NCBI GenBank assembly: GCA_041397365.1
Contig: JAWKWT010000007.1
Location: 213,661-277,660 of the forward strand
DNA: 64,000 nucleotides
DNA from: P52-10 sp041397365
GTDB lineage: Bacteria; Pseudomonadota; Alphaproteobacteria; Rhizobiales; Xanthobacteraceae
Direction of reading: 5' to 3'
The notes below the pieces were generated by a model that made no database searches, was not told the DNA's origin, and saw only the letters and a program-made list of their open reading frames with translations. A program made the translations under genes and the position numbers. Numbering within the stretch: the stretch's first letter is position 1; every line of letters starts with the position of its first letter. Of the stretch, positions 17,907-27,313 are shown piece after piece.

Positions 17907-18668
17907 GTGACCGTCCGACGCCTTCTGATGCCGCTGACCGCCGCCGCGACCATTGCCGGATTTTGTGTGCCGGCGCTTGCGCAAGGCGCATTCCCCGCGC
18001 CGCTGCCGAACCAGGCCGGTGCGGCTTCGCCGTTTCCGCCTGTGAACGGGTCTACCGCGTCCGCGAATGCGTCGGCCTCGCCTTTTCCGCCGGTCGGCAA
18101 TTCGGCTCAGCCCGCCCGCAGCGCGGCCGCTTCGCCGTTCCCGCCGGTCGGCGGCGCGCCGGCCTCCGCGCCGAGCGCTTTCCCCTCTCAGGGTGCCGCG
18201 CCGATCGGCGGCGGTTTCGGTGGCGCTCCCATGGGCGGCGGGCCAAGCGCGGCGCAAGAGGAATGCATGAGCCGTTTCGCTCCCTTGAGAGCGGAAGCGG
18301 AAAGGCGCGCCAATATGATCAAGACGGCGAGCGCCCGGAAGGCGTCGCCGCAGGAAGCCTGCAAGCTGATTACCAATTTCGTCCAGTCCGAAGCCCGGCT
18401 CATCAGCTTCGTCGTCAAGAACCAGTCGGCCTGCGGCATTCCGGCCGACGTACCGAAGCAGATGAAGGCCAATTCGGCGCGCACCGCGCAACTGCGGAAG
18501 AATGTCTGCGCCGCGGCCGCGAATGGCGGCGCTGCACCCGGTGGTCCCGCAGCAGCACCGAGCCTGAGCGAAGTGCTGGGCTCGTCCAACGGCGTCGAAA
18601 CGCGGTCCGTCCGCCGAAGCGGCGGCAGCACCTTCGATACGCTGAACGGCAATGTGCTGGAGCGCTGA
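17907..18668 (+). CDS. exported hypothetical protein, Ala/Pro-rich
   Basis: 253-residue protein. GTG at 17907 is chosen because GAGGAGA lies just upstream and a signal peptide begins there (VRRLLMPLTAAATIAGFCVPALAQG); an ATG 33 bases earlier lacks a ribosome site. Mature residues up to about 110 are low complexity with a repeated FPPV unit (ASPFPPVG occurs three times with variations). The C-terminal half is helical and holds five cysteines (EECMSRF, EACKLI, SACGIP, NVCAAA), probably in disulfides. I recognise no family. Confidence 0.72.
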   Translation: MTVRRLLMPLTAAATIAGFCVPALAQGAFPAPLPNQAGAASPFPPVNGSTASANASASPFPPVGNSAQPARSAAASPFPPVGGAPASAPSAFPSQGAAPIGGGFGGAPMGGGPSAAQEECMSRFAPLRAEAERRANMIKTASARKASPQEACKLITNFVQSEARLISFVVKNQSACGIPADVPKQMKANSARTAQLRKNVCAAAANGGAAPGGPAAAPSLSEVLGSSNGVETRSVRRSGGSTFDTLNGNVLER

Positions 18669-18707
18669 CGCCGGCCGCTCTGCCGTTTTTTCAGGTTGCA
18701 CAGGCCG

Positions 18708-19637
18708 ATGAGCGATCTGGGCCGCGTCGCCGATTCGACCGGAAACTGGGTGGATTCGCTCGCGCCGTCCTGGTCGCGCCCCTATCTGCGTCTTGCGCGT
18801 TTCGACCGCCCGATCGGCTCGTGGCTGCTGCTGCTGCCGTGCTGGTGGTCGGCGGCGCTGGCCGCCGGCATCGCGCAGGATGTCCGCGCGCTGCCCTGGC
18901 TGCTGATCCTGTTTTTCGTCGGCGCATTCGCGATGCGCGGCGCGGGCTGCACCTGGAACGACATCACCGATCGCGATCTCGACGCAAAAGTCGAGCGCAC
19001 GCGCTCGCGGCCGATCCCGGCCGGGCAGGTGAGCGTGAAGGGCGCGCTGCTGTTTCTGGTGGCGCAGGCGCTGACCGGGCTTGCGGTGCTGCTCCAGTTC
19101 AATCGGTTTGCGGTTCTGACCGGCATCGCCTCGCTTGGCGTGGTGGCGATCTACCCGTTCATGAAACGCATCACCTACTGGCCGCAGGTGGTGCTGGGGC
19201 TCGCCTTCTCCTGGGGCGCGCTGATGGGGTTCGCGGTGACGCTCGGCACGCTCGGCGCGCCAGCCTTCGCGCTCTATGCCGGCGCGATTTCATGGGTGAT
19301 CGGCTACGACACGATCTATGCGCATCAGGATCGCGATGACGACGCGCTGATCGGCGTCAAATCGACGGCGCTGTTGTTCGGCGAGCGCACGCAGACGATG
19401 CTGACGCTGTTCTATGCGATCGCGGTGGCGCTGATCGGCGTGTCGATCTGGCTGTCGGGCGGCGGGGCGTTCGCCTATGTCGGACTGGTCGCCTTCGCTG
19501 CGCATCTCGTCTGGCAGGTGCGCGCGATCCGGATCGACGATTCCGCTTTGTGCCTGCGCCTGTTCAAATCCAACCGCGACGCCGGCCTGTTGCTGTTCGC
19601 CGGCCTCGCCGCGGACGCGGTGATGCGCGCAGTTTAA
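18708..19637 (+). CDS. ubiA: 4-hydroxybenzoate octaprenyltransferase
   Basis: 309-residue membrane prenyltransferase for ubiquinone synthesis. The first Asp-rich motif NDITDRDLDAKVERTRSRP begins at residue 84 and the second, YAHQDRDDDALIGVKSTA, lies near residues 203-220; both bind the Mg-prenyl diphosphate. About eight hydrophobic spans are visible. ATG at 18708 is preferred to an in-frame TTG 12 bases earlier. It lies 39 bases after the exported-protein gene. Confidence 0.94.
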   Translation: MSDLGRVADSTGNWVDSLAPSWSRPYLRLARFDRPIGSWLLLLPCWWSAALAAGIAQDVRALPWLLILFFVGAFAMRGAGCTWNDITDRDLDAKVERTRSRPIPAGQVSVKGALLFLVAQALTGLAVLLQFNRFAVLTGIASLGVVAIYPFMKRITYWPQVVLGLAFSWGALMGFAVTLGTLGAPAFALYAGAISWVIGYDTIYAHQDRDDDALIGVKSTALLFGERTQTMLTLFYAIAVALIGVSIWLSGGGAFAYVGLVAFAAHLVWQVRAIRIDDSALCLRLFKSNRDAGLLLFAGLAADAVMRAV

Positions 19638-19641
19638 TTTT

Positions 19642-20166
19642 TTAAGTGCGCGCAATAATTTCCCGCTCGCCGCGGAACACGCCCATCCGGCTGATGTCGC
19701 AGCCCGCCTTGCGGCGCATCAGGATCGACGGCCTGCGCGCCTTGACGGCGTTGCGACGCCTGCGGCGCGGAGCCGGGGCTTTTCCTGCCACAGCATCCTG
19801 TTCGGCGAGGCGCGGCAGCGCGAATGCTTCGGACCAGATCTGCCATTCGCTTTCCGTCTCGCCGTCGCCGACGGCGATCGGGACGGACAGCGACGGATCG
19901 CGATGTTTCAGGATCAGCGTCGGCGTTCCCTCGATCGTGCGCAGGGCGAGACCGAGATAATCCGAGATGCGGATGTTGATCGCCATCCGCATGCCGCGCA
20001 CCGCCCGGTGCAGGATGACGCGGTCGCGGCGGATTTCGACGCGGCGGACGCCACCGTCTGCGCGGTGGTCGTGCGCCTCGAAGCTCGCAGGAAGTGAGAG
20101 GGGGTCGAGCCGCTCGACACGGCTCGACCCTGCGGGATTGACCCCGCTTGTTGTTTGACGCCTCAC
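19642..20166 (-). CDS. DUF6101 family protein
   Basis: 174-residue protein found in Rhizobiales. It starts at GTG with GGGGAG upstream (MRRQTTSGVNPAGSSR). The body contains RAVRGMRMAINIRISDYLGLALR and LILKHRDPSLSVPIAV; the C-terminus is strongly basic (PRRRRRNAVKARRPSILMRRKAG), suggesting nucleic acid or acidic-surface binding. The function is unknown. It is convergent with ubiA, with only four bases between the stops. Confidence 0.78.
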   Translation of the reverse strand: MRRQTTSGVNPAGSSRVERLDPLSLPASFEAHDHRADGGVRRVEIRRDRVILHRAVRGMRMAINIRISDYLGLALRTIEGTPTLILKHRDPSLSVPIAVGDGETESEWQIWSEAFALPRLAEQDAVAGKAPAPRRRRRNAVKARRPSILMRRKAGCDISRMGVFRGEREIIART

Positions 20167-20403
20167 GGCTTTTTTCTCCCCGTCGGGATTGTTTCCCGAT
20201 CGATGGAGACACTCTGCCAGACGCGAGGCGGAAACCGCTTAAGAAGGCTGGTTAAAAGACTCTACCCTGATCTCATACTTGACGACTCCTTGCCGGTTTC
20301 CTGAAAAACCCTTTAGTTTGAAGGTGAATCATGCTTGAAACCCCGGCAAATTAGCCACATTTCATTTGCTTCGACGATCATCGATCGGAATCGGGGATTT
20401 CCT

Positions 20404-21788
20404 TTGTCACAGCCAATTCATGCGGCCCGGCCCAAACCGGCGGACGGGCTTCTCGATCAGTCCGCGCTGACCGAACTCGCGCAGCGCCTCGTCGAGGCGG
20501 CGAAGCGGGCGGGCGCGGACGCGGCTGACGCCGTCGCCGTGCGCGGCGTCTCGCAGGGCATCGAGGTGCGCGACGGCAAGGTCGAGGAATCGGAGCGTTC
20601 GGAAGGCGATGATGTCGGCCTGCGGGTGCTCGTCGGCCGGCGTCAGGCGGTGGTGTCGACCAACGATATCGCCGCCAATGTGGCGACGCTGGCGGAGCGC
20701 GCGGTGGCGATGGCGCGGATCGCGCCTGAGGATCAATATGCGGGCCTCGCCGATCCGGCGCTGCTCGCCAAGAATTTCAAGGACCTCGATCTGCTGGACC
20801 CGGTGTCGCCGTCCTCGGCTGAACTGGAGCGCCGCGCGAAGGCCGCCGAAGCTGCGGCGCTCGCCGTCAAGGGCGTCACCAAATCCGGCGGCGCATCGGC
20901 TTCGGCTGGCATCGGCGGCATGGTGCTGGTGACGAGCACGGGCTTTTGCGGCTCCTATTTGCGATCCAGCCACGGCATCTCCATGACGGCGATCGCCGGC
21001 GAGGGCACCGGCATGGAGCGCGACTACGACTACTCCTCCGCGATCCATGCGAGCGATCTCGCTTCGCCCGAAAGCATCGGCGCGAAAGCGGCCGAACGCG
21101 CCGTCGCGCGGGTCAATCCGCGCAAGGTGGAGACGTGCAAGGCGCCGGTGGTGTTCGATCCGCGCGTCGCAAGCTCGCTGGTCGGGCATCTGATGGGGGC
21201 CATCAACGGTTCCGCGATAGCGCGCAAGACGAGCTTCCTGAAAGACCGGATGGGCCAGCAATTGTTCAGCGGCGATGTCAGCATCATCGACGATCCGCTG
21301 CGCGTACGCGGTTTGCGGTCGCAGCCCTTCGACGCCGAAGGCGTGGCGGTCAAGCCGATGTCGTTCATCGAGAATGGCGTGCTCACCGCATGGGTGCTGG
21401 ATTCGTCGACCGCGCGCGAACTCGGCCTCGTCACCAATGGCCGCGCGCATCGCGGTGTATCATCGCCGCCGTCGCCGGGCAGCTATAATCTGCATATGAC
21501 ACCGGGCAAGGCGACGCCGAAGACCTGATCGCCGACATCAAGCAGGGCTTTTACGTTACCGACCTGATCGGCTCGGGCGTCAACGGCGTCACCGGCGATT
21601 ACAGCCGGGGCGCCAGCGGCTACTGGATCGAGAATGGCGAGATTGGCTACGCCGTCAGCGAGGTGACGATCGCCAGCCATCTGCTCGATATGTTCAAGTC
21701 GCTGGTGCCTGCGAACGATCTCGTATTCAAGCAGGGCGTGAACGCGCCCACCATTCGCATCGAAAGCATGACGATTGCCGGACGCTGA
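20404..21788 (+). CDS. pmbA: TldD/PmbA family metalloprotease (one frameshift)
   Basis: PmbA/TldE-type subunit, 461 residues once corrected, implicated in trimming peptides such as modified microcins together with TldD. Readable parts include EVRDGKVEESERSEGDDVGLRV near the start and SNNLH-type sequence YNLHMTPG. At about 21518-21522 the frame breaks: CCGAAGACC should be CCGGAAGACC, one G missing, after which the family sequence resumes as DLIADIKQGFYVTDLIGSGVNG and ends GYWIENGEIGYAVSEVTIA...ESMTIAGR. Start TTG at 20404 is chosen because GGGGA lies eight bases upstream. The end overlaps the next gene by 14 bases. Either a sequencing error or a real inactivation. Confidence 0.88.
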
Positions 21789-22569
21789 CGCCAGAACCGC
21801 CGCCGAAGACGCCGCCCTGCTGAAGCGCGTCGTGCGCGAGGCCGGGCAACTGGCGCTGAGCATGTTCCGCACCGAGATCAGGCAGTGGACCAAGGGCGCG
21901 TCCTCGCCCGTGTCGGAAGCCGATATCGCGGTGGACGAATTGATCCGCCAGCGGCTGCAATCCGTCACGCCGGATTATGGCTGGCTGTCGGAGGAGAGCG
22001 TCGACGACCGTTCGCGGCTCTCGAAGGAGCGCGTCTGGATCGTCGATCCGATCGACGGCACGCGCGCTTATCTCGGCGGACGCGAGGACTGGTCGATCAG
22101 CGCGGCGCTGGTACAGCAGGGAACGCCGATGCTGGCCGCCGTGTTCGCGCCGGCCACCGACGAGTTCTTTTTTGCCAGCGCCGGCGACGGCGCATCGCGC
22201 AACGACGAAGCGATTTCGGCGGCGCGGGGCGAGGATTTCGATGTCGACCGCATGGCCGGACCGCATTTCCTGCTCAATCGCGTGCGCGGCGCGACCTCGC
22301 CGGAACTGCGCAATTTCAAGATCGGTTCGCTCGCGCTGCGGATCAGCCGCGTCGCGGAAGGGGCGCTCGATGCGGCCTTTGTCGGCGGCAACAGCCGCGA
22401 CTGGGACCTTGCCGCGGCCGACCTGCTGTTGCGGGAAGCCGGCGGGCGGCTGACGACGCTGGAGGGCGACCGGCTGGCCTATAATCGCGTCGAGGTGACG
22501 CATGGCGTATTGCTGGCGGCGGGCGCGGACCGTCACACGCGGCTCGTCGAAAGGTTGCAGCATAGCTGA
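21775..22569 (+). CDS. inositol monophosphatase family, CysQ-like 3'(2'),5'-bisphosphate nucleotidase
   Basis: 264-residue Li+-sensitive phosphatase fold. Metal ligands are visible in SEESVDD near residue 76, the family motif VWIVDPIDGTRAYLGGREDW around residues 87-106, and NSRDWDLAAADLLLREAGG near residue 204. Members act on PAP, inositol phosphate or sugar phosphates; the placement before lipid A genes is conserved in related genomes, but the substrate is not proven. The TTG start overlaps the pmbA stop, indicating coupling. Confidence 0.82.
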   Translation: MPDADARTAAEDAALLKRVVREAGQLALSMFRTEIRQWTKGASSPVSEADIAVDELIRQRLQSVTPDYGWLSEESVDDRSRLSKERVWIVDPIDGTRAYLGGREDWSISAALVQQGTPMLAAVFAPATDEFFFASAGDGASRNDEAISAARGEDFDVDRMAGPHFLLNRVRGATSPELRNFKIGSLALRISRVAEGALDAAFVGGNSRDWDLAAADLLLREAGGRLTTLEGDRLAYNRVEVTHGVLLAAGADRHTRLVERLQHS

Positions 22570-22665
22570 GCCATCTGTCTCGCCGGAGAAGGCCGCGAAC
22601 TTGACGAAATCTCGTAATTTTCCGATTGTCGCCGCCATTGCCGGGCAACCTCAGGACTGAAAGCA

Positions 22666-22917
22666 ATGCCCGATCAGGCTCAACCGCAGCTACTCCATCT
22701 CGTTCTCGGCGGCGAACTCACCGACCTCGAACACGCGACCTTCCGCGATCTCGAGAAGGTCGATATCGTTGGGGTGTACCCGAATTATGCGAGCGCCTAT
22801 GCGGTCTGGCGCGCCAAGTCGCAGCAGACGGTCGACAACGCGCAGATGCGCTATTTCATCGTGCATCTGCATCGCCTGCTCGACCCCGCCTCGGACACGC
22901 GAAACCCGCAAGCATGA
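22666..22917 (+). CDS. DUF4170 domain-containing protein
   Basis: 83-residue small protein with the DUF4170 pattern (LLHLVLGGEL, DIVGVYPNYASAYAVWRAKSQ, MRYFIVHLHRLLDP). It is widespread in Alphaproteobacteria directly before waaA, as here. The function is unknown; its placement suggests a link with lipopolysaccharide synthesis. Confidence 0.85.
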   Translation: MPDQAQPQLLHLVLGGELTDLEHATFRDLEKVDIVGVYPNYASAYAVWRAKSQQTVDNAQMRYFIVHLHRLLDPASDTRNPQA

Positions 22918-22999
22918 TGTGTTCCGTGACGCCTGCGCTGACCCTCGATGACGGCCCGCGGACGCAGCCGTCCGTCCGGCGCTAGGCTGTCCCTCTGTC

Positions 23000-24304
23000 A
23001 TGGCCAGCGATCTTCCGTTCGTCCTGCGTGCCTATCAGCGGCTCTCCGCCGCGGCGACGCCGCTTGCCGGCCTGCTGGCGCGCCGCCGGCTGAAGCGCGG
23101 CAAGGAAGATCAGGCGCGGGTCGGCGAGCGATGCGGAATCAGCACGATCGTGCGGCCGGAGGGACCGCTGATCTGGATTCACGGCGCGAGCGTCGGCGAG
23201 GTGCTCGCCGTGTCGGCCCTGGTCGAGCGGCTGCGGGCGATGAACATCCGTATCCTGCTGACGTCGGGCACGGTGACCTCGGCATCGATCGTCGCCGAGC
23301 GGTTTGCCGCCGACGTCATTCACCAGTTCATCCCCTATGACGCGCCGCGCTTCGTGACGCGCTTTCTCGATCACTGGCAGCCGAATGTCGCGCTGATGAT
23401 CGAATCGGATTTCTGGCCGAACCTGATTCTCGGAGCCGCCGACCGCCGCATTCCGATGATCGCCATCAACAGCCGGATTTCGCAGCGTTCGTTCCAGCGA
23501 TGGGGCGCGGCTCCGGCGATGATGCGGACGCTGCTCGGCCAGTTCGAGATGTGTCTCGCGCAATCGCAGGGTGACGCCGACCGCTTCACCGCGCTCGGAA
23601 GTCCGCATGTGTTCAACACCGGCAATCTGAAATTCGATATGCCCGCGCCGCCGGCCGATCCGCAGCGGCTTATGGAGATGGAAGAAGCGGTGCGGCAAAG
23701 ACCTGTCGTGATCGCGGCCTCGACGCATCCGGGCGAGGAAGAACTGATCCTCGACGCGCATCGCCGTCTCGCCGGCGATTTTCCGGGGCTCTTGACGATC
23801 CTCGTACCGCGGCATCCCGTGCGCGGCGAGGCGGTGGCCGATCTCGTGAAGGAGAGAGGACTTCGCGGATCGTTGCGCTCGCAAGGCGCGCTGCCGGATG
23901 CGCAGAGCGATGTCTATGTCGCCGACACGCTGGGCGAACTCGGCGTGTTCTACCGGCTTTCGCCGATCGTCGTGCTGGGCGGCTCGTTCGCGGCCATCGG
24001 CGGCCACAATCCGATCGAGGCGATCAGGCTTGGCGCTGCGACCGTTCACGGCCAGCATGTCCACAACTGGTCGGAAATCTACGACGCTCTGGGGGCTGCC
24101 GGTGGTGCGCGGCGCGCGGACGATGTCGAGACGCTGGTGACGATTTTGGGTCAGTGGCTGTCGGACGACTCGGCGCGCCGGGCCACCAGCGCGGCCGGAC
24201 TTGCGGTGGTCGATCAGCTCGGCGGCGCGCTGGAGCGCACGCTTGCCGCGCTGGAGCCGTATCTCTTGCAGCTACGCCTCGAAAGCGAGGCGGGCGGGGT
24301 TTGA
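23000..24304 (+). CDS. waaA: 3-deoxy-D-manno-octulosonic acid transferase
   Basis: 434-residue GT30 enzyme that adds Kdo to the lipid A precursor at the inner membrane. The catalytic region IWIHGASVGEVLAVSALVERL is near residue 57, followed by RILLTSGTVTSASIV, HQFIPYDAPRFVTRFLDHW and LMIESDFWPNLI, with the nucleotide-sugar site LGGSFAAIGGHNPIEAI in the C-terminal half. Lies between DUF4170 and lpxK in a lipid A operon. Confidence 0.95.
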   Translation: MASDLPFVLRAYQRLSAAATPLAGLLARRRLKRGKEDQARVGERCGISTIVRPEGPLIWIHGASVGEVLAVSALVERLRAMNIRILLTSGTVTSASIVAERFAADVIHQFIPYDAPRFVTRFLDHWQPNVALMIESDFWPNLILGAADRRIPMIAINSRISQRSFQRWGAAPAMMRTLLGQFEMCLAQSQGDADRFTALGSPHVFNTGNLKFDMPAPPADPQRLMEMEEAVRQRPVVIAASTHPGEEELILDAHRRLAGDFPGLLTILVPRHPVRGEAVADLVKERGLRGSLRSQGALPDAQSDVYVADTLGELGVFYRLSPIVVLGGSFAAIGGHNPIEAIRLGAATVHGQHVHNWSEIYDALGAAGGARRADDVETLVTILGQWLSDDSARRATSAAGLAVVDQLGGALERTLAALEPYLLQLRLESEAGGV

Positions 24305-24331
24305 TGATTGCGCTGGCGCTGGGGATTGCCG

Positions 24332-25333
24332 ATGCGTGAGCCCGATTTCTGGTGGCGGCCGCCGTCCTGGTTCTCCTCGCTGCTAGCGCCGGCGGCGGCG
24401 ATTTATGGAGTGGTCGCGCGAGCGCGGATGCTTCGGCCCGGTGCCGACGCCGGCGTCCCGGTGATCTGCGTCGGCAATTTCAATCTCGGCGGCGTCGGCA
24501 AGACGCCGACCGTGATCGCGCTCGCGGAAATTCTGCGAGAGGCGAACGAGACGCCGTTCGTGCTCAGCCGCGGATATGGCGGCCGGCTGTCGGGACCGCT
24601 ACGGGTCGATCCGGCGATCCACACCGCGCAGGATGTCGGCGACGAGCCGCTGCTGTCGCGCGCCGCGCCCGTGATCGTGTCGCGCGACCGCGTTCGCGGC
24701 GCGCAAATGGCGCGCGAGGTCGGCGCCAGCGTGATTGTGATGGACGACGGATTCCAGAACCCGTCATTGCGCAAGGATTTTTCGCTGATCGTCATCGATG
24801 GCCGGCGCGGCGTCGGCAATGCGTGCGTGTTTCCGGCCGGGCCTCTGCGCGCGCCGCTCGCGAGCCAAGTGCCGCGCGCCGATGCGCTGATCGTCGTCGG
24901 CGAGGGAACGCAGGCCGATGGCGTGGCTGCGATGGTCGCAAGCCGTGGCCGTCCGGTGCTGCGGGCGGCGATCGCGGCGGACCGGAAAACCGTCTCCGAA
25001 CTCGCCGGCACTTCGGTGCTGGCCTTTGCGGGAATCGGCGATCCGGAGCGTTACTTTACGACCTTAAGGAAGAACGGAATCGATGTCGCGGCGACGCGCG
25101 TGTTTTCCGATCACCATCCCTTCACGCCGCGCGAGATCGCCGATCTTCTGAGCGAGGCGAAGCGGCGGTCGCTCGTTCCGCTGACGACCGAGAAGGATTT
25201 TATGCGGCTGCGCGGCGTGGCTGGCGTCGATCTTGCGGCTATCAGGCCGTTCCCGGTCAGACTCGCCGTGCAGGATGAGGAGAGTTGGCGCGCGCTGATT
25301 TTGACACGCATTGCTGCGGCAAAAACAAACTAG
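24332..25333 (+). CDS. lpxK: tetraacyldisaccharide 4'-kinase
   Basis: 333-residue kinase that phosphorylates the 4' position of the lipid A disaccharide. The Walker A-like NFNLGGVGKTPTVIALAE lies near residue 52, and MDDGFQNPSLRKDFSLIVIDG follows. ATG at 24332 fits the family start (REPDFWWRPPSW) and has GGGGAT upstream; an in-frame TTG 24 bases earlier is less likely. Its TAG overlaps the stop of the convergent DUF2093 gene (CTAG at 25330-25333). Confidence 0.94.
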   Translation: MREPDFWWRPPSWFSSLLAPAAAIYGVVARARMLRPGADAGVPVICVGNFNLGGVGKTPTVIALAEILREANETPFVLSRGYGGRLSGPLRVDPAIHTAQDVGDEPLLSRAAPVIVSRDRVRGAQMAREVGASVIVMDDGFQNPSLRKDFSLIVIDGRRGVGNACVFPAGPLRAPLASQVPRADALIVVGEGTQADGVAAMVASRGRPVLRAAIAADRKTVSELAGTSVLAFAGIGDPERYFTTLRKNGIDVAATRVFSDHHPFTPREIADLLSEAKRRSLVPLTTEKDFMRLRGVAGVDLAAIRPFPVRLAVQDEESWRALILTRIAAAKTN

Positions 25334-25551
25334 CTCTGCACGCGATCCGGATAATGCCGCTGCAACACGGCTTCCGGCGTCGCATACGCCTCCTGCCGGT
25401 CGACGCTCCAATATTTGAGTTCATCGAGCGGAATCGCCGCGCCAGTGACCGAGCAGCGCACGAACGCGCCCGGCGAGATCACGCGGAAATCGCCGTCGAG
25501 ATACTGAATTTTCGCTTCGCCCTGGCTGGACGATCCGAATTTGTTGAGCAC
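25330..25551 (-). CDS. DUF2093 domain-containing protein
   Basis: 73-residue protein matching DUF2093 (GEAKIQYLDGDFRVISPGAFVRC, IPLDELKYWSVDRQEAYATPEAV). The start is GTG at 25551 with GGGAGA upstream. Function unknown. It follows xseA in the conserved order lpxK-DUF2093-xseA of Rhizobiales, but on the opposite strand to lpxK. Confidence 0.85.
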   Translation of the reverse strand: MLNKFGSSSQGEAKIQYLDGDFRVISPGAFVRCSVTGAAIPLDELKYWSVDRQEAYATPEAVLQRHYPDRVQS

Positions 25552-25621
25552 GCTGGTCTCCCGTTTTCGCCGCCAATAAACCGCACGGCGGCGACGTTGA
25601 CAACCGGAACCGTGAGCCGGT

Positions 25622-27232
25622 CTAGAAGAGTTTTCCCTGATCGGGGCTGCCGGGCCGCGCGCGCGCAGAACCGTGGCGCGGCCTCGCCGATGCGGCGCTT
25701 TCGCCATGCGCGGTGACATCCACCTTGCCGTCGGCGAATTCCAGCGTCAGATGCGCGCCCGGCATCACGGACGACGCCTTGCGCAGTGTCAACCCGTTCG
25801 CGTCGCGCACCAGCGCATAGCCGCGCGCCAGCACGCTGCGATAGGAGAGCACGCCGAGCATCTGCGCGGTGCCCTGCAACTGCGCCTCCCGCGCACGCAA
25901 AAGAACTTTCAGCGCGCGCGTGGAGCGTTCGGACAGGCGGCTCGTTCGTTCGAGGTCGCGGGCGATGCGCTGCCGGTGCGCCTGCGCGTTCGCGCGCAAC
26001 GCCACCTCAAGCCGCGCCGCGAGCGTCGCGAACCGCTCGCGCCGCCGCGCCGACTGCACCGCGATGCACTGCGCCGAGCGATCGCCGAGCGTCCGCATGC
26101 GGTCGCGCGCGCTCTCGATTTGCAAGCGCAGCGTGCGCGGCGTCAGCGCCGCGCCGGCCGAGGCCAGCCGCCGATGGTGGACATGAGTCGCGGTCCTCAG
26201 CGCGCGCGGCAGCGCGGCGGAGACGTGATCGAGCCGCTGCCGCGGAATCGCGAACAGTTCTTCGCGCGAGGGCAGCGCCCGCACAGCCGACCGCAATTCA
26301 TTGCGGCGCGCCTCCTGGCCGCGCTGCCAGCAGGCGAACGACCGTCGCGCCAGCGAGGCGACCTCGACCGCCAGTTCGCTGCGGACCGGCACGGCCATTT
26401 CGGCCGCGGCCGTCGGCGTCGGCGCGCGCTTGTCGGCGGCGAAATCGATCAGCGTCACGTCGGTTTCGTGGCCGACGGCGGAGATCAGCGGGATCATGCT
26501 GTCGGCCGCCGCGCGCACGACGATCTCCTCGTTGAACGACCAGAGGTCCTCCAGCGAGCCGCCGCCGCGCGCGACGATCAAAAGATCGGGGCGCGGGAAC
26601 CGGCCGCCCTCGGTAAAGGCATTGAAGCCGCGGATCGCGGCCGCGATCTGCTCGGCGGAGCCTTCGCCCTGTACCCGCACCGGCCAGACCAGCACGCGGC
26701 GCGGAAAGCGGTCCGCCAGCCGATGCAGGATGTCGCGGATCACCGCGCCGGTCGGCGAGGTGACGATGCCGATGGTTTCCGGCAGCCATGGCAGCAATTG
26801 CTTGCGCGCCGGGTCGAACAGACCCTCGGCGGCGAGCGTCTTTTTCCGTTCCTCCAGCAGCGCCATCAGCGCGCCGATGCCGGCCGGCTCCAGCGCCTCG
26901 ATCACGATCTGGTATTTCGACGAGCCGGGATAGGTGGTGAGCTTGCCGGTGGCGATCACCTCAAGCCCTTCCTGCGGCTTGAAGCGCATCCGCGCATGCG
27001 TGCCCTTCCAGATCACGGCCTCGATCTTGGCCGTCGTGTCCTTCAGCGCGAAATAGCAATGACCGGAGCCGTGCGGCCCGCGAAAGCCGGAAATCTCGCC
27101 GCGCACCCGCACATGGCCATAGGCGTCCTCCACCGTCCGCTTCAGTGCGGAAGACAGTTCGGAAACGGTGAATTCGGCCGTGTTCGCCCGCATTTCGGGG
27201 GCGTCGGCGCTCTTGGCAGCAGATTTGGGCAT
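25622..27232 (-). CDS. xseA: exodeoxyribonuclease VII large subunit
   Basis: 536-residue catalytic subunit of ExoVII, which degrades single-stranded DNA in both directions. An N-terminal OB-fold (EFTVSELSSALKRTVEDAYGHVRVRGEISGF) is followed by the exonuclease core: TIGIVTSPTGAVIRDILHRL, LIVARGGGSLEDLWSFNEE and SAVGHETDVTLIDFAADKRAPTPTAAAE. A long coiled-coil C-terminal region rich in Arg and Ala follows. ATG at 27232 is the family start; the frame is open upstream but lies across purD. Divergent from purD, 81 bases apart. No xseB is in the window. Confidence 0.94.
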   Translation of the reverse strand: MPKSAAKSADAPEMRANTAEFTVSELSSALKRTVEDAYGHVRVRGEISGFRGPHGSGHCYFALKDTTAKIEAVIWKGTHARMRFKPQEGLEVIATGKLTTYPGSSKYQIVIEALEPAGIGALMALLEERKKTLAAEGLFDPARKQLLPWLPETIGIVTSPTGAVIRDILHRLADRFPRRVLVWPVRVQGEGSAEQIAAAIRGFNAFTEGGRFPRPDLLIVARGGGSLEDLWSFNEEIVVRAAADSMIPLISAVGHETDVTLIDFAADKRAPTPTAAAEMAVPVRSELAVEVASLARRSFACWQRGQEARRNELRSAVRALPSREELFAIPRQRLDHVSAALPRALRTATHVHHRRLASAGAALTPRTLRLQIESARDRMRTLGDRSAQCIAVQSARRRERFATLAARLEVALRANAQAHRQRIARDLERTSRLSERSTRALKVLLRAREAQLQGTAQMLGVLSYRSVLARGYALVRDANGLTLRKASSVMPGAHLTLEFADGKVDVTAHGESAASARPRHGSARARPGSPDQGKLF

Positions 27233-27313
27233 CGCGAATCTTTGGACAGTTTCGCCGCCTATGTTACATGCTTTCGCAATCCCGATAACCCTGTGATTCC
27301 AAGCCTTTTTTGC

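Noticed and set aside
20239..20255. CtrA-like site TTAA...TTAA upstream of pmbA
   Set aside because: The spacer is nine bases, not the seven of the CtrA consensus.
25673..27313. Plus-strand open frame running into purD
   Set aside because: Antisense to xseA; purD has its own ATG at 27314 and the upstream translation has no similarity.
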